Below are positions 1-8,068 of a DNA stretch of 64,000 bases, piece after piece. The DNA comes from Rhizobium mongolense USDA 1844. GTDB taxonomy: Bacteria > Pseudomonadota > Alphaproteobacteria > Rhizobiales > Rhizobiaceae. The stretch is from contig NZ_ATTQ01000014.1 of the NCBI RefSeq assembly GCF_000419765.1, positions 1-64,000 on the forward strand, given 5' to 3'. The notes beneath the pieces are model-generated. The model made no database searches. It had not been told where the DNA came from and saw only the letters and a list, made by a program, of their open reading frames with translations. Each line of letters begins with the position of its first letter. The stretch's first letter is position 1. A program made the position numbers and the translations under genes.

Positions 1-809
1 TGCGTGTCGGCAAGGCCGCTGACAATGCCGCTTACTGGTCGATCGCAACGACCATGCGTTCCGACAACAAGGCGCTTTCGGCTGTTTCCGACGCTCTCGG
101 CCTCGGTGCCGCCAAGGTCGACACTGCCTATGCTGCGATGGACAGCGCCATCGACGTTGTTTCCGAAATCAAGGCCAAGCTGGTCGCCGCGACTGAAAAC
201 GGCGTCGACAAGGCGAAGGTCCAGGAAGAAATCGACCAGCTTCAGGAACAACTGCTGAGCATCGCTCAGTCGGCTGCCTTCTCCGGCGAAAACTGGGTTG
301 CCGGCGCAAACAACACCACGAAGAGCGTTGTTTCGACCTTCGTTCGCGATGGTTCGAACGGCGTGTCGGTCAAGATGACCGACTACAAGCTCGACAACAC
401 CTCGGCCGGCAACGTGCTGTTCGGCATGAGCGGCGGCACGATCGAAACGTCCACCGGCATCCTCGGCACCTCGACGGGCGCAACCGGTTCCGTCTACTCG
501 ATGGACATCACCAACTTCACGCTGGGCCAGCTCTCGACGGCTCTGTCCAACGTCGAATCCGCACTGAAGGCGATGACTTCGGCTGGTGCCGAGCTCGGCT
601 CGATCTCCACCCGCATCGAAATGCAGGACGATTTCGTCTCGGCCCTGAGCGACTCGATCGACTCCGGTATCGGCCGTCTCGTCGACGCCGACATGGAAGA
701 GGAATCCTCCAAGCTCAGCGCCCTGCAGACGCAGCAGCAGCTGGCGATCCAGTCTCTCTCGATCGCCAACTCCTCTTCGCAGAACATCCTGTCGCTCTTC
801 CGCGGCTAA
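1..809 (+). CDS. Flagellin, 5' end outside window
   Basis: Major filament subunit, exported through the flagellar type III apparatus and polymerised outside the cell. The reading frame is open from base 3 at the left edge, so the N-terminus is missing. The first visible residues (RVGKAADNAAYWSIATTMRS) are the conserved N-terminal D0/D1 region of rhizobial flagellins. The C-terminal D0 helix is intact and ends SIANSSSQNILSLFRG. The middle third (about bases 300-500), rich in Thr/Ser/Gly, is the variable surface-exposed part. It is closely similar to the next flagellin, near-identical over bases 41-149. A strong terminator follows at 862-889. Which numbered fla gene this is cannot be settled here. 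Confidence 0.96.
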   Translation, partial: RVGKAADNAAYWSIATTMRSDNKALSAVSDALGLGAAKVDTAYAAMDSAIDVVSEIKAKLVAATENGVDKAKVQEEIDQLQEQLLSIAQSAAFSGENWVAGANNTTKSVVSTFVRDGSNGVSVKMTDYKLDNTSAGNVLFGMSGGTIETSTGILGTSTGATGSVYSMDITNFTLGQLSTALSNVESALKAMTSAGAELGSISTRIEMQDDFVSALSDSIDSGIGRLVDADMEEESSKLSALQTQQQLAIQSLSIANSSSQNILSLFRG

Positions 810-827
810 CAGGTCGAAGAACATACA

Positions 828-889
828 CCTGCCGGCTCGTCCGGCAGGCCACGATAAAGAGGCCGCGCTTTGTTGGAGCGCGGCTTTTT
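828..889 (+). terminator. Tandem hairpins and rho-independent terminator after first flagellin
   Basis: Two stem-loops lie 18 bases past the stop. The first pairs 828-835 with 841-848 (CCTGCCGG/CCGGCAGG, 5-base loop). The second pairs 862-869 with 877-884 (GCCGCGCT/AGCGCGGC) and runs straight into a T-run at 885-889. The second is a classic intrinsic terminator; the first may protect the abundant flagellin mRNA from 3' decay (inference). Confidence 0.85.
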
Positions 890-898
890 CTGTTGGCG

Positions 899-914
899 TT
901 AACTATTCGTTAAC
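899..914 (+). promoter_or_regulatory. Candidate CtrA box (TTAA-N7-TTAAC)
   Basis: TTAA at 899-902, seven bases, then TTAAC at 910-914: an exact match to the consensus for CtrA, the alphaproteobacterial cell-cycle response regulator. It lies about 140 bases before the start codon of the second flagellin. GTTAAC occurs four times here, starting at 898, 909, 950 and 971. Binding is not shown by sequence alone. Confidence 0.55.
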
Positions 915-1054
915 CATTTTGGCGTCTTCTGCGCTCAACGAAACGGCGGGTTAACCAATATTGATTTTCGGTTAACAGGCATGAAAGCTGACCGCCGCTC
1001 CCGGTAGTCCGGAATGTCCCTTCCCAATATATGCCAACGAGGGGCAATCATTTT

Positions 1055-1960
1055 ATGACCAGTATTTTGACCAATGTCGCTGCAATGGCCGCTCTCCAGA
1101 CGCTGCGCGCCATCAATGACAGTCTGGAGGAAACTCAAAATCATGTTTCATCCGGTTATCGCGTAGAAAAGGCCGCCGATAATGCCGCCTATTGGTCGAT
1201 CGCAACGACCATGCGCTCCGACAATAAGGCACTTTCGGCTGTCTCCGACGCTCTGGGCCTCGGTGCCGCCAAGGTCGACACTGCCTATTCTGCGATGGAC
1301 AGCGCCGTCGACGTGGTGACAGAAATCAAGGCGAAGCTGGTTGCAGCGACCGAGAAGGGTGTCGACAGAACGAAAATCCAGGAAGAGATCAAGCAGCTGC
1401 AGGCGCAACTCCTCAGCATTGCGCAATCCGCATCCTTCTCCGGCGAAAACTGGGTCGCAGGCAACGAAACGAAAAGCGTTGTCTCCTCCTTCGTCCGCGA
1501 CGGCAACGGAAACACTTCCGTTACGACCACCGACTATAAGCTCGACTCCTCGTCGACAGGCAACGTTCTGTTTGGCGTGAGCGGAGGCGCAATCGAAACC
1601 TCGTCGGGCATTATCGGCTCTTCGAACGGGACCATCGGTTCAATCTACTCGATGGACATCACATCATTTGGCACGGACGGGATTTCGCTCGCTCTGACGG
1701 CCGTCGAACTCGGCCTCGAAGCGATGACGAGGGCAGCCTCGCAACTCGGCTCGATCTCGACACGAATCCAGCTACAGGAGGATTTCGTCTCAGCGCTGAG
1801 CGACTCGATCGACTCGGGTGTCGGCCGTCTCGTCGATGCAAACATGGAAGAGGAATCCAGCAAGCTGACGGCATTGCAGACGCAGCAACAGCTAGCGATC
1901 CAATCGCTGTCGATTGCGAATTCCAGCGCGCAGAACATTCTCTCGCTCTTCCGCAGTTAA
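1055..1960 (+). CDS. Flagellin
   Basis: Filament subunit of 301 residues. The N-terminus MTSILTNVAAMAALQTL is the canonical rhizobial flagellin start and decides the ATG at 1055 over an in-frame ATG at 1031; GAGGGG lies about 10 bases before it. Conserved N-terminal (about 1-110) and C-terminal (about 225-301) helices flank a variable Thr/Ser/Gly-rich middle. It is a close tandem paralogue of the preceding flagellin but has its own long upstream region (890-1054) with a candidate CtrA box, and a hairpin after it, so it is probably transcribed on its own. The C-terminus ends QNILSLFRS. Confidence 0.97.
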   Translation: MTSILTNVAAMAALQTLRAINDSLEETQNHVSSGYRVEKAADNAAYWSIATTMRSDNKALSAVSDALGLGAAKVDTAYSAMDSAVDVVTEIKAKLVAATEKGVDRTKIQEEIKQLQAQLLSIAQSASFSGENWVAGNETKSVVSSFVRDGNGNTSVTTTDYKLDSSSTGNVLFGVSGGAIETSSGIIGSSNGTIGSIYSMDITSFGTDGISLALTAVELGLEAMTRAASQLGSISTRIQLQEDFVSALSDSIDSGVGRLVDANMEEESSKLTALQTQQQLAIQSLSIANSSAQNILSLFRS

Positions 1961-2031
1961 GCTTCCGGTTGAAGCAAGGCCGGGCCCAGATCCTGGCCAA
2001 GCGGCGGCTTTCGGCTTCAACAACAGACAGC

Positions 2032-2062
2032 AAATCGCGCCGTCATGGCGCGATTTCGATTT
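2032..2062 (+). terminator. Hairpin after second flagellin
   Basis: AAATCGCGCC at 2032-2041 pairs perfectly with GGCGCGATTT at 2047-2056 around a 5-base loop. The T-run after it is short and interrupted (CGATTTT), so it is a plausible but not ideal terminator. It lies 72 bases past the stop. Confidence 0.6.
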
Positions 2063-2140
2063 TGGAAATCAAGAGCTTGCGTCAAGCTTGCCGGTGCATT
2101 CGGCGGATGCGTTCATCCTCTTGCCGTCAAGGTAAATGTC

Positions 2141-2150
2141 AGGTTAACCT
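2141..2150 (+). promoter_or_regulatory. AGGTTAACCT palindrome in the gap before third flagellin
   Basis: The 312-base gap 1961-2272 holds no credible gene. It contains the hairpin at 2032-2056, this perfect 10-base palindrome 123 bases before the next flagellin start, and TGTCCCATTC at 2241-2250, which resembles TGTCCCTTCC before the second flagellin. The palindrome contains GTTAAC, repeated four times before the second flagellin. TAAA at 2133-2136 lies seven bases before TTAAC at 2144-2148, giving a one-mismatch CtrA-type box. Function is inferred. Confidence 0.35.
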
Positions 2151-2272
2151 CATTGTAGAGTTGATTTGTTTGCGACGTACCGGCCTGGAGGGACCAGCCG
2201 GCGGCATGAAGCCAGTTAAGTCGCTGCCGGCAATCCGGCCTGTCCCATTCATATTATTTCAGGGATTAATCG

Positions 2273-3226
2273 ATGGCCTACACGATCACAGACGTAGGCG
2301 CGTTGAACGTGCTCACTGTTCTTCGCGGCGTTAGCAAGGAAGCCGACACCGTTCAGCGGCAGGTTTCGTCGGAGCTGCGCGTCGAGACTGCGGCGGATAA
2401 TGCCTCCTCATGGGCTTCGGCAACGACCCTTCGGTCGGACGAAAACGCGTTGAAGACGGTCGGCGATGCACTAGGTCTCGGTGCCGCGAAGGTCGATACC
2501 GCCTACACGGCGATAACCTCGCTTATCGACGTGGTCTCGGAGATACGCAAAACCGTCGTATCGGCGACCGACCCCGCCAATGATCGCGACAAGCTCAGCG
2601 TCACGATGGAGCAGTATAAGTCACAGCTGGAAAGTGCCGTGAATTCCGTCAATTTTTCCGGTGAGAACTGGCTGTTGAACCGAGATGCGACGGCACCTGT
2701 GCAACGGTCGGTCATCGGCGGCTTCGTCCGCGGTCCGAACGGTGAATTCTACCCGCAGAATATTACCTACCCGGCAGGCGATACGATCATGATCGACACG
2801 AACAACGCCAGCCGCGGACTTCTGACGAAATCGATCAATGCCGATCCGGACGCAGTGCCGGCCCGCAATTACTATCTGCTCGATGTGGGTTCGACGACGT
2901 CGGCGGCTGGTACCGAAATATCGATCTCCACGAGCTCGACGTCGCAGGACCTGCAGGACATGCTGACGGTATTGGACAATATCCTCTCCAGCCTCAATGC
3001 CACCGCCGCGGGCCTCGGCACGATGAATTCCCGCATCGAAGATCGGCAGGATTTCGTCGCCACGCTTTCGACGTCGCTGAAGACAAGCATCGGCGCCCTT
3101 GTCGATACTGATATGGACGAAGCGTCGGTCCGCCTGTCGGCAGCTCAAACAGCACGTGATATGGCAACCGAAGCACTTTCTGTCATGAATACGTCCGCGA
3201 GCAAGGTCCTGATCCTGCTCGAGTAG
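2273..3226 (+). CDS. Flagellin, divergent paralogue
   Basis: A third flagellin of 317 residues. The N-terminus (MAYTITDVGALNVLTVLRGV) and C-terminus (ending MNTSASKVLILLE) differ clearly from the other two, but the D1 signatures are kept: TAADNASSWASATTLRSD, then ALGLGAAKVDTAYTAI. The central part (about 140-215) has no close match to the others and includes a YPQNITYPAGD stretch. It is likely a minor or specialised filament subunit, as in rhizobia whose filaments mix several flagellins (family knowledge). It has its own leader and a hairpin after it (3239-3257), suggesting a separate transcript. Confidence 0.95.
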   Translation: MAYTITDVGALNVLTVLRGVSKEADTVQRQVSSELRVETAADNASSWASATTLRSDENALKTVGDALGLGAAKVDTAYTAITSLIDVVSEIRKTVVSATDPANDRDKLSVTMEQYKSQLESAVNSVNFSGENWLLNRDATAPVQRSVIGGFVRGPNGEFYPQNITYPAGDTIMIDTNNASRGLLTKSINADPDAVPARNYYLLDVGSTTSAAGTEISISTSSTSQDLQDMLTVLDNILSSLNATAAGLGTMNSRIEDRQDFVATLSTSLKTSIGALVDTDMDEASVRLSAAQTARDMATEALSVMNTSASKVLILLE

Positions 3227-3238
3227 TGTCGGCCTGAA

Positions 3239-3257
3239 GGCAGGCGCAGAGCCTGCC
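3239..3257 (+). terminator. Hairpin after third flagellin
   Basis: GGCAGGC (3239-3245) pairs with GCCTGCC (3251-3257) around a 5-base loop, 12 bases past the stop codon. No T-run follows, so this may be an mRNA 3'-end stabiliser or a weak terminator. Confidence 0.45.
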
Positions 3258-3420
3258 ATTCATCCTCGCACAAGTTTGGGTTTCTAGTCTGAAGAAGAAA
3301 CGCTGTTTGAGCCGTGCGAAGGCTGAAGAATGCCCTCGCGTCCGTTGCCGGCGTAAGTGTTTGGTTCGTGCAAGGCGGGACGCGCATGTCGAATTTGATT
3401 GCTGATGCCGGGTGGTTTCA

Positions 3421-4059
3421 ATGAGCGCTATGCTTTCTCGGTATTTGAAGGACTTCGGTGAGACGAAACCTGCCGCACCGGTCGTCGATACGGACAACTT
3501 CGCCGACCACGTCTTCGCCGGCTTTCCGGACATCCCGGAAGAGCCTGCGGTCGATGTCAAAGCCGAGCGCCGCGAGGCCTATGGCGACGGCTATGCCGCA
3601 GCGACGGCCGAGCTGACGGAGAGATACGAGTTGGAGGCGCAGACGGTCGCGCTTGTGCACCAGCGCGAGATTGAAGAACTGACGGCAAGGTATGAAGAAG
3701 AGACGGCAGCGGTGATTGCACGCCGCCTCGATGAGATCGCAGCGGAGGTCGCAAATCTCGTAAGTGCGGCAACCGCGAAAGCGATTGCGCCGATGCTGAC
3801 GGAAGCGCTTGCCGTCCAGGCGGTCTCAAGTCTTGCAGCCTTGCTACGCGAAGCGATCCTGGACGGAGCAGCAGGTTCGATGACGGTCAAAGGCCCGGCG
3901 CGGCTTTTCGAATTGCTGAAGGCCGAAATCGGTGAAAGGCCGGATCTGCTGCGTCATCATGAATCCGATGACGCCGATCTCTCTGTCGAAGTCGGCGATT
4001 CCGTATTGGTTACGCGCATTTCCGCCTGGTCTGCCAGCCTGAAGAAGGTTCTTGAATGA
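3421..4059 (+). CDS. FliH-like coiled-coil flagellar protein (hypothetical)
   Basis: A 212-residue soluble protein. Residues about 45-110 are a strongly charged Glu/Arg/Ala coiled coil containing TERYELEAQ and REIEELTARYEEE; an Ala-rich helical part follows; the C-terminus contains SVEVGDSVLVTRISAWSASL. This order (acidic coiled coil, helical domain, small C-terminal domain with a 'VEVGDS..V.TRI' stretch) resembles FliH, the regulator of the export ATPase FliI. It overlaps motB by 4 bases (ATGA) and so belongs to the motB-motC-fliK operon. The ATG at 3421 is chosen because GGTGG precedes it; a GTG at 3412 is possible. The FliH assignment is inference from shape and context. Confidence 0.85.
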   Translation: MSAMLSRYLKDFGETKPAAPVVDTDNFADHVFAGFPDIPEEPAVDVKAERREAYGDGYAAATAELTERYELEAQTVALVHQREIEELTARYEEETAAVIARRLDEIAAEVANLVSAATAKAIAPMLTEALAVQAVSSLAALLREAILDGAAGSMTVKGPARLFELLKAEIGERPDLLRHHESDDADLSVEVGDSVLVTRISAWSASLKKVLE

Positions 4060-5342
4060 GTGAAAGCGAAAACCATCACCACGGCAGGAACGAAGTCATC
4101 ATCGTCAAGCGGCATGGCGGCGGCGATCATGACGGCGCGCATGGCGGCGCCTGGAAAATCGCCTATGCCGACTTCATGACCGCGATGATGGCGTTCTTCC
4201 TCGTCATGTGGCTGGTCAATGCAGCCAACGAGGAAACCAAGGCCTCCGTCGCCACCTATTTCAATCCGATCAAGCTTGCCGATGAGAAGCCCACTGAGAA
4301 GGGCTTGAAGAAGCCCGTCGACCAGGCCGATGGCGATCGGAAGCAGGACAAGTCGAAGGAAGAGGAAGAAGAACCCACCAAAGGCGCATCCGCCGCGAAT
4401 GGTGACGACCAGACGTCGACTTCAGGCGACCAGAAGAATTACTCCGAAGCCGATTTCTTCGAGAACCCCTATTCGGTTCTTGCCGAAATCGCCCAGGAAG
4501 TCGGCCAGCAAGCAAATGTCAGCGCGAAAGGCGAGGGCGGAGCAAGCGATTCGGGTCCCGCAACCGGGGCTGATGGCGGAAAGGCGTATCGCGATCCGTT
4601 CGATCCGGATTTCTGGACGAAACAGGTCGAGGTCACGCATGCCGACAAGGCCGAACAGGCCGCAGCCGACGAGGCCGACCCCGAACAGAAGCCCGATGCG
4701 ACGGAACTGGCGAAGGCAGAGGCTCTCAAGCCTGCAACCGCGGATCAGGCGTTGGCCGCAGCAGGCGAAGCGCAGGACAAAGGCGCGCTCTTGCCGGAAA
4801 AATCGGGTGAAGCCGCAGCCGATGCGCAAAAATCCGGCCAACAGCAGTCTGCCGATGCACCGAAGCTCGCCGACGAGCAGAAACAGGCCGAGGAACTGCA
4901 GCAGGAGATCGCCAGGCAGATCAGCGGTATTGCGGGCAAGCTTGCAGAGGGTTTGACCGTCACTGCAGCAGAGGGCGGCCTGCTCGTCAGCCTGGCCGAC
5001 CAGAACGACAGTTCCATGTTCAATATCGGCTCGGCCGTTCCGCGTAAGGAAATGGTGCTGGCGATGGAGAAGATCGGCGAAATCCTGAAGAGCCGTCAGG
5101 GCGCAGTCGTGATCCGCGGCCATACGGACGGCCGTCAATACAAGGGCGCCGACAATGAGAACTGGCGTCTTTCCATGGATCGTGCGCAGGCAGCCTATTA
5201 CATGCTCGTTCGGGGCGGGGTGGACGAGGAGCGCGTCTCCCAGGTTTCCGGCTTTGCTGATCGGAGGCTGAAGTTGCCCGACGATCCATTCAATGCCGCC
5301 AACCGCCGCATCGAAATCCTGGTTCAGGCGGATCAAGGATAG
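4056..5342 (+). CDS. motB: Flagellar motor stator protein MotB
   Basis: Proton-channel stator subunit that anchors the MotA/MotB complex to peptidoglycan. One membrane helix lies at residues about 35-56; Asp39 in KIAYADFMTAMMAF is at the place of the essential proton-carrying Asp. The C-terminal OmpA-like peptidoglycan-binding domain (about 300-428) holds VIRGHTDGRQYKG and ends NRRIEILVQ. At 428 residues it is much longer than the roughly 310 of enteric MotB, owing to a Lys/Glu/Ala/Gln-rich linker (about 60-280). Its start overlaps the preceding stop by 4 bases; motC follows after 4 bases. motA is not in the window. Confidence 0.97.
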   Translation: MSESENHHHGRNEVIIVKRHGGGDHDGAHGGAWKIAYADFMTAMMAFFLVMWLVNAANEETKASVATYFNPIKLADEKPTEKGLKKPVDQADGDRKQDKSKEEEEEPTKGASAANGDDQTSTSGDQKNYSEADFFENPYSVLAEIAQEVGQQANVSAKGEGGASDSGPATGADGGKAYRDPFDPDFWTKQVEVTHADKAEQAAADEADPEQKPDATELAKAEALKPATADQALAAAGEAQDKGALLPEKSGEAAADAQKSGQQQSADAPKLADEQKQAEELQQEIARQISGIAGKLAEGLTVTAAEGGLLVSLADQNDSSMFNIGSAVPRKEMVLAMEKIGEILKSRQGAVVIRGHTDGRQYKGADNENWRLSMDRAQAAYYMLVRGGVDEERVSQVSGFADRRLKLPDDPFNAANRRIEILVQADQG

Positions 5343-5346
5343 TCTC

Positions 5347-6651
5347 ATGGCGCGCCCGCAGCACCGGCATCTTCTCCTGGCTCTCGGACTGGCGATCGCT
5401 TCACCAGCCGTCGCTGCGGGTGAGGATCAGGCGAACCTGGCGCCCTACAAGATGTTGCGTTCGCTGCAGTTCGTACAGGACTCGGTCGCTCTCGGCGATC
5501 ATTCGGCGGCGGAGATGCAGCGCTTCATGCTCGGCACGATCGATCAGCGCCTGCGCAGTGCGGATGCCTCAGTCTTCGATGATGACCGCAATGTCGATGC
5601 CGCACTCGTCTATGCCATGAGCGGCGGCAATCCGGCCACGCTCGAATATCTGATCGCCCGGGACGTGAACGGCTATTTCGACAATCGCGTGACCGATGTC
5701 CTGCGCAAGTACCTGAGCGGCAAGGGCCTTCTCGTTGCAAAGACACTGGTCGATACCGCAAATGAGTATCGCGACAAGAAGATCGGTCCCTATCTCGCGC
5801 TTGTCGGCGGCAACGTCATGGTGGCGCGAAGCCCGGACGAAGCGCTCAAGCTCTATGATCAGGCGCGGCTTTCGGCGCCGGGAACGATCGTCGAAGAGGC
5901 GGCCCTGCGCCGCTCGGTGGCGATTTGCGTCGAGGCGGGTCTCCGTGACAAGGGGCTTGCCTATTCGCAGCGCTATGTGCGGCGGTTCCTGCATTCGCCC
6001 TATGCGAGCCAGTTCGCCGATCTTTTCGTCAAGCTGATCGTCGACCACGACCATGTGAAGACGGAAGATATCGTCAGCATCGTCTCCTTCATGGACGAGT
6101 CGCGGCGGCGCGAGGTCTATCTGCGCATTGCGCGCGCCGCCGGCATTGCCGGCAAGGCGGAGCTTGCAAGGACGGCGGCCGCATATGCGCAATCGCTTGC
6201 CGGCGAACCGAACAATGCGCTCGGCGCGCTCGCGGATTTCTACGGCAACATGGCCTTAGTCTCCACGCCCGACGTGGGTGCGGCCGTAAAGAGCATCGGC
6301 AGCGTTGCAGACAGCGAGCTCTCCCCGCGCGACCGCGCGTTGCGCGCTGCAGCCAAATCAATCGCCGAACAGGTGCTGCAGCCGCCGGATCCGGCAAGCC
6401 TGACACAAGCGTCCGGTTCTAAACCTGCTAATGAAGAAATTACTTCTGAACAGGCAGCCGTAGCCACGGCCGACGGATCCCAGCCCGCAGAGATCGCGGT
6501 GCCCTCCGAGCCTGCTGACGATGGGGCGGCGCCGGTGCTGATGCCGGACGGTGCAGAGCAGGAGGCTGACCCCTCATTCAAATCCTTTGTGACGACGAGC
6601 CGTTCGAAACTCGATGAAATCGACGGTCTCTTGAGCCAAGAGAGCAATTGA
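5347..6651 (+). CDS. motC: MotC, periplasmic motor protein
   Basis: Rhizobium-group periplasmic motility protein, known from Sinorhizobium meliloti as a partner of the MotB periplasmic part and required for rotation (family knowledge). The 434-residue protein starts with a signal peptide (MARPQHRHLLLALGLAIASPAVAAG) that decides the ATG at 5347; the frame also stays open upstream inside motB. The middle is helical with repeats suggestive of TPR-like packing. The C-terminus (about 360-434) is Pro/Ala/Glu-rich. It is sandwiched between motB and fliK with 4- and 1-base gaps, so is clearly co-transcribed. Confidence 0.93.
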   Translation: MARPQHRHLLLALGLAIASPAVAAGEDQANLAPYKMLRSLQFVQDSVALGDHSAAEMQRFMLGTIDQRLRSADASVFDDDRNVDAALVYAMSGGNPATLEYLIARDVNGYFDNRVTDVLRKYLSGKGLLVAKTLVDTANEYRDKKIGPYLALVGGNVMVARSPDEALKLYDQARLSAPGTIVEEAALRRSVAICVEAGLRDKGLAYSQRYVRRFLHSPYASQFADLFVKLIVDHDHVKTEDIVSIVSFMDESRRREVYLRIARAAGIAGKAELARTAAAYAQSLAGEPNNALGALADFYGNMALVSTPDVGAAVKSIGSVADSELSPRDRALRAAAKSIAEQVLQPPDPASLTQASGSKPANEEITSEQAAVATADGSQPAEIAVPSEPADDGAAPVLMPDGAEQEADPSFKSFVTTSRSKLDEIDGLLSQESN

Positions 6652-6652
6652 A

Positions 6653-8068
6653 ATGATCGATATGAGCGTTTTGGGGGGAGCGGTCGCAACCGAGGCGTCG
6701 CCAGCCGCCAGAGGCAATGGTCCGGCAGCCAAGGGCGGCGACGCTGGCAATGGCGGCTTTTCGGACGTGCTCTCAAAGGCAGGAAACAGTCCGCAAAACG
6801 GCACCGGCGGCGAGCCTGCTGGGGCCCCTGCGGCTGATGATGCCCAAACAGAAGTCGAGGAAGGCGCCGCCGGCAGTATCGCACTCAATTTGCGCGCTCG
6901 CAGCAAGCCGATGATCGCTCTCAGCGATGAATCGTTGAAACAACAGGCCGCGACGCATCCGGAGACGGTTGCGATCGTCACGGGCAAATCCGGCAAGGAT
7001 CAGATGAAAAGCCGCGTCGATACGGCTTCCGCAAAATTCGACGTCCAGGAAGACGCCGGCGAGGTCGCAGAAGATGCACATGTCGCAAAAGACGGAAAAT
7101 CGGCAAAGACGTTGGACAACAAGACCGGAGCCGATGAAGGCGCTCCGTCGGATGCGACGTCTGTCTCTGATGCGCTCGGTCTTTTGAACAAGGATGCCAC
7201 GGACACGGTGGTCCCGGCGGCATTCCTGGCCGCAGCCCATGTGAATGCGAAGGACGATATGGCCGGCAAGGAAAAGGATGCCGGCCGTGGCACTGGTATT
7301 GCGCCTGCGGCCGATGCGTTGGCGGCGATCAGCGCCAGCGACGTGCAGATGCCCGCCGTGGACGACGCAGCCAATCTTGATGGAAAGACGTTCCGTTTGA
7401 GCCGCGCGGACGGGCGCGGCGAGTCCATGGACATGCGTATCGGTGCTGACCAGGAAGCGTCCGCCGCCAAGGCGAAGAGCGATATCGAAAACGTCACGGT
7501 TCTCGATTCACGCCGATATATCGGCCTCGCGCAGAATTCTGCATCCGTGACCGCTGCAATCCTTGGCGACAGGGAGTGGACGGGTGCGATGCAGCCGAGT
7601 TCGGCACTGTCGAATGCCGCTGAATGGACGAGCACCGGGAAGGTTGTCAACACCCTGAAGATCCAGATGACGCCGATCGACCTCGGCCTCGTGACGGCAA
7701 CGATGCGCCTTTCCGGCGATGCCCTGAACGTCGATCTGAAGGTCGAAACCGGTGCGGCCTATCGGCAGCTCAAGGAAGATCACGGCAAGATCATCGAGGT
7801 GCTTCGCAGCCAGGGTTATGCCATCGACAACGTCACGATCAGCATGGCGCCGGTCGAAAAGCCCGACGCGGGGAACCAGGCAAATGCGCAAGAGCAGTCT
7901 TCCCAGCAACAATCTCTGCAGCAGGGGCAGGGCGGTGAAGCGCGCGAGCGTTACGCCCAGACGGCACAGCGCGGCAATGGAGGCCCTAATGGGGCAGTGG
8001 AGACCAATGTTGAAGATGTTGCTTCTGGCGCCGCTGGCGGCGGCGTTTCTGGCAGCGTTTACCTCTGA
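6653..8068 (+). CDS. fliK: FliK/MotD flagellar hook-length control protein
   Basis: Secreted ruler and switch that fixes hook length and turns the export apparatus from hook to filament substrates (rhizobial MotD, renamed FliK). 471 residues. The N-terminal two thirds are low-complexity Ala/Asp/Lys/Gly-rich, as usual. The conserved C-terminal domain (about 333-405) contains LKIQMTPIDLGLVTATMRLS and 'VEVLRSQGY.IDNVTISM'-like sequence, the substrate-switch core. A Gln-rich tail (EQSSQQQSLQQGQ) follows. Starts at 6653 or 6662 are both possible. The last 62 bases overlap the next gene in another frame. Confidence 0.93.
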   Translation: MIDMSVLGGAVATEASPAARGNGPAAKGGDAGNGGFSDVLSKAGNSPQNGTGGEPAGAPAADDAQTEVEEGAAGSIALNLRARSKPMIALSDESLKQQAATHPETVAIVTGKSGKDQMKSRVDTASAKFDVQEDAGEVAEDAHVAKDGKSAKTLDNKTGADEGAPSDATSVSDALGLLNKDATDTVVPAAFLAAAHVNAKDDMAGKEKDAGRGTGIAPAADALAAISASDVQMPAVDDAANLDGKTFRLSRADGRGESMDMRIGADQEASAAKAKSDIENVTVLDSRRYIGLAQNSASVTAAILGDREWTGAMQPSSALSNAAEWTSTGKVVNTLKIQMTPIDLGLVTATMRLSGDALNVDLKVETGAAYRQLKEDHGKIIEVLRSQGYAIDNVTISMAPVEKPDAGNQANAQEQSSQQQSLQQGQGGEARERYAQTAQRGNGGPNGAVETNVEDVASGAAGGGVSGSVYL

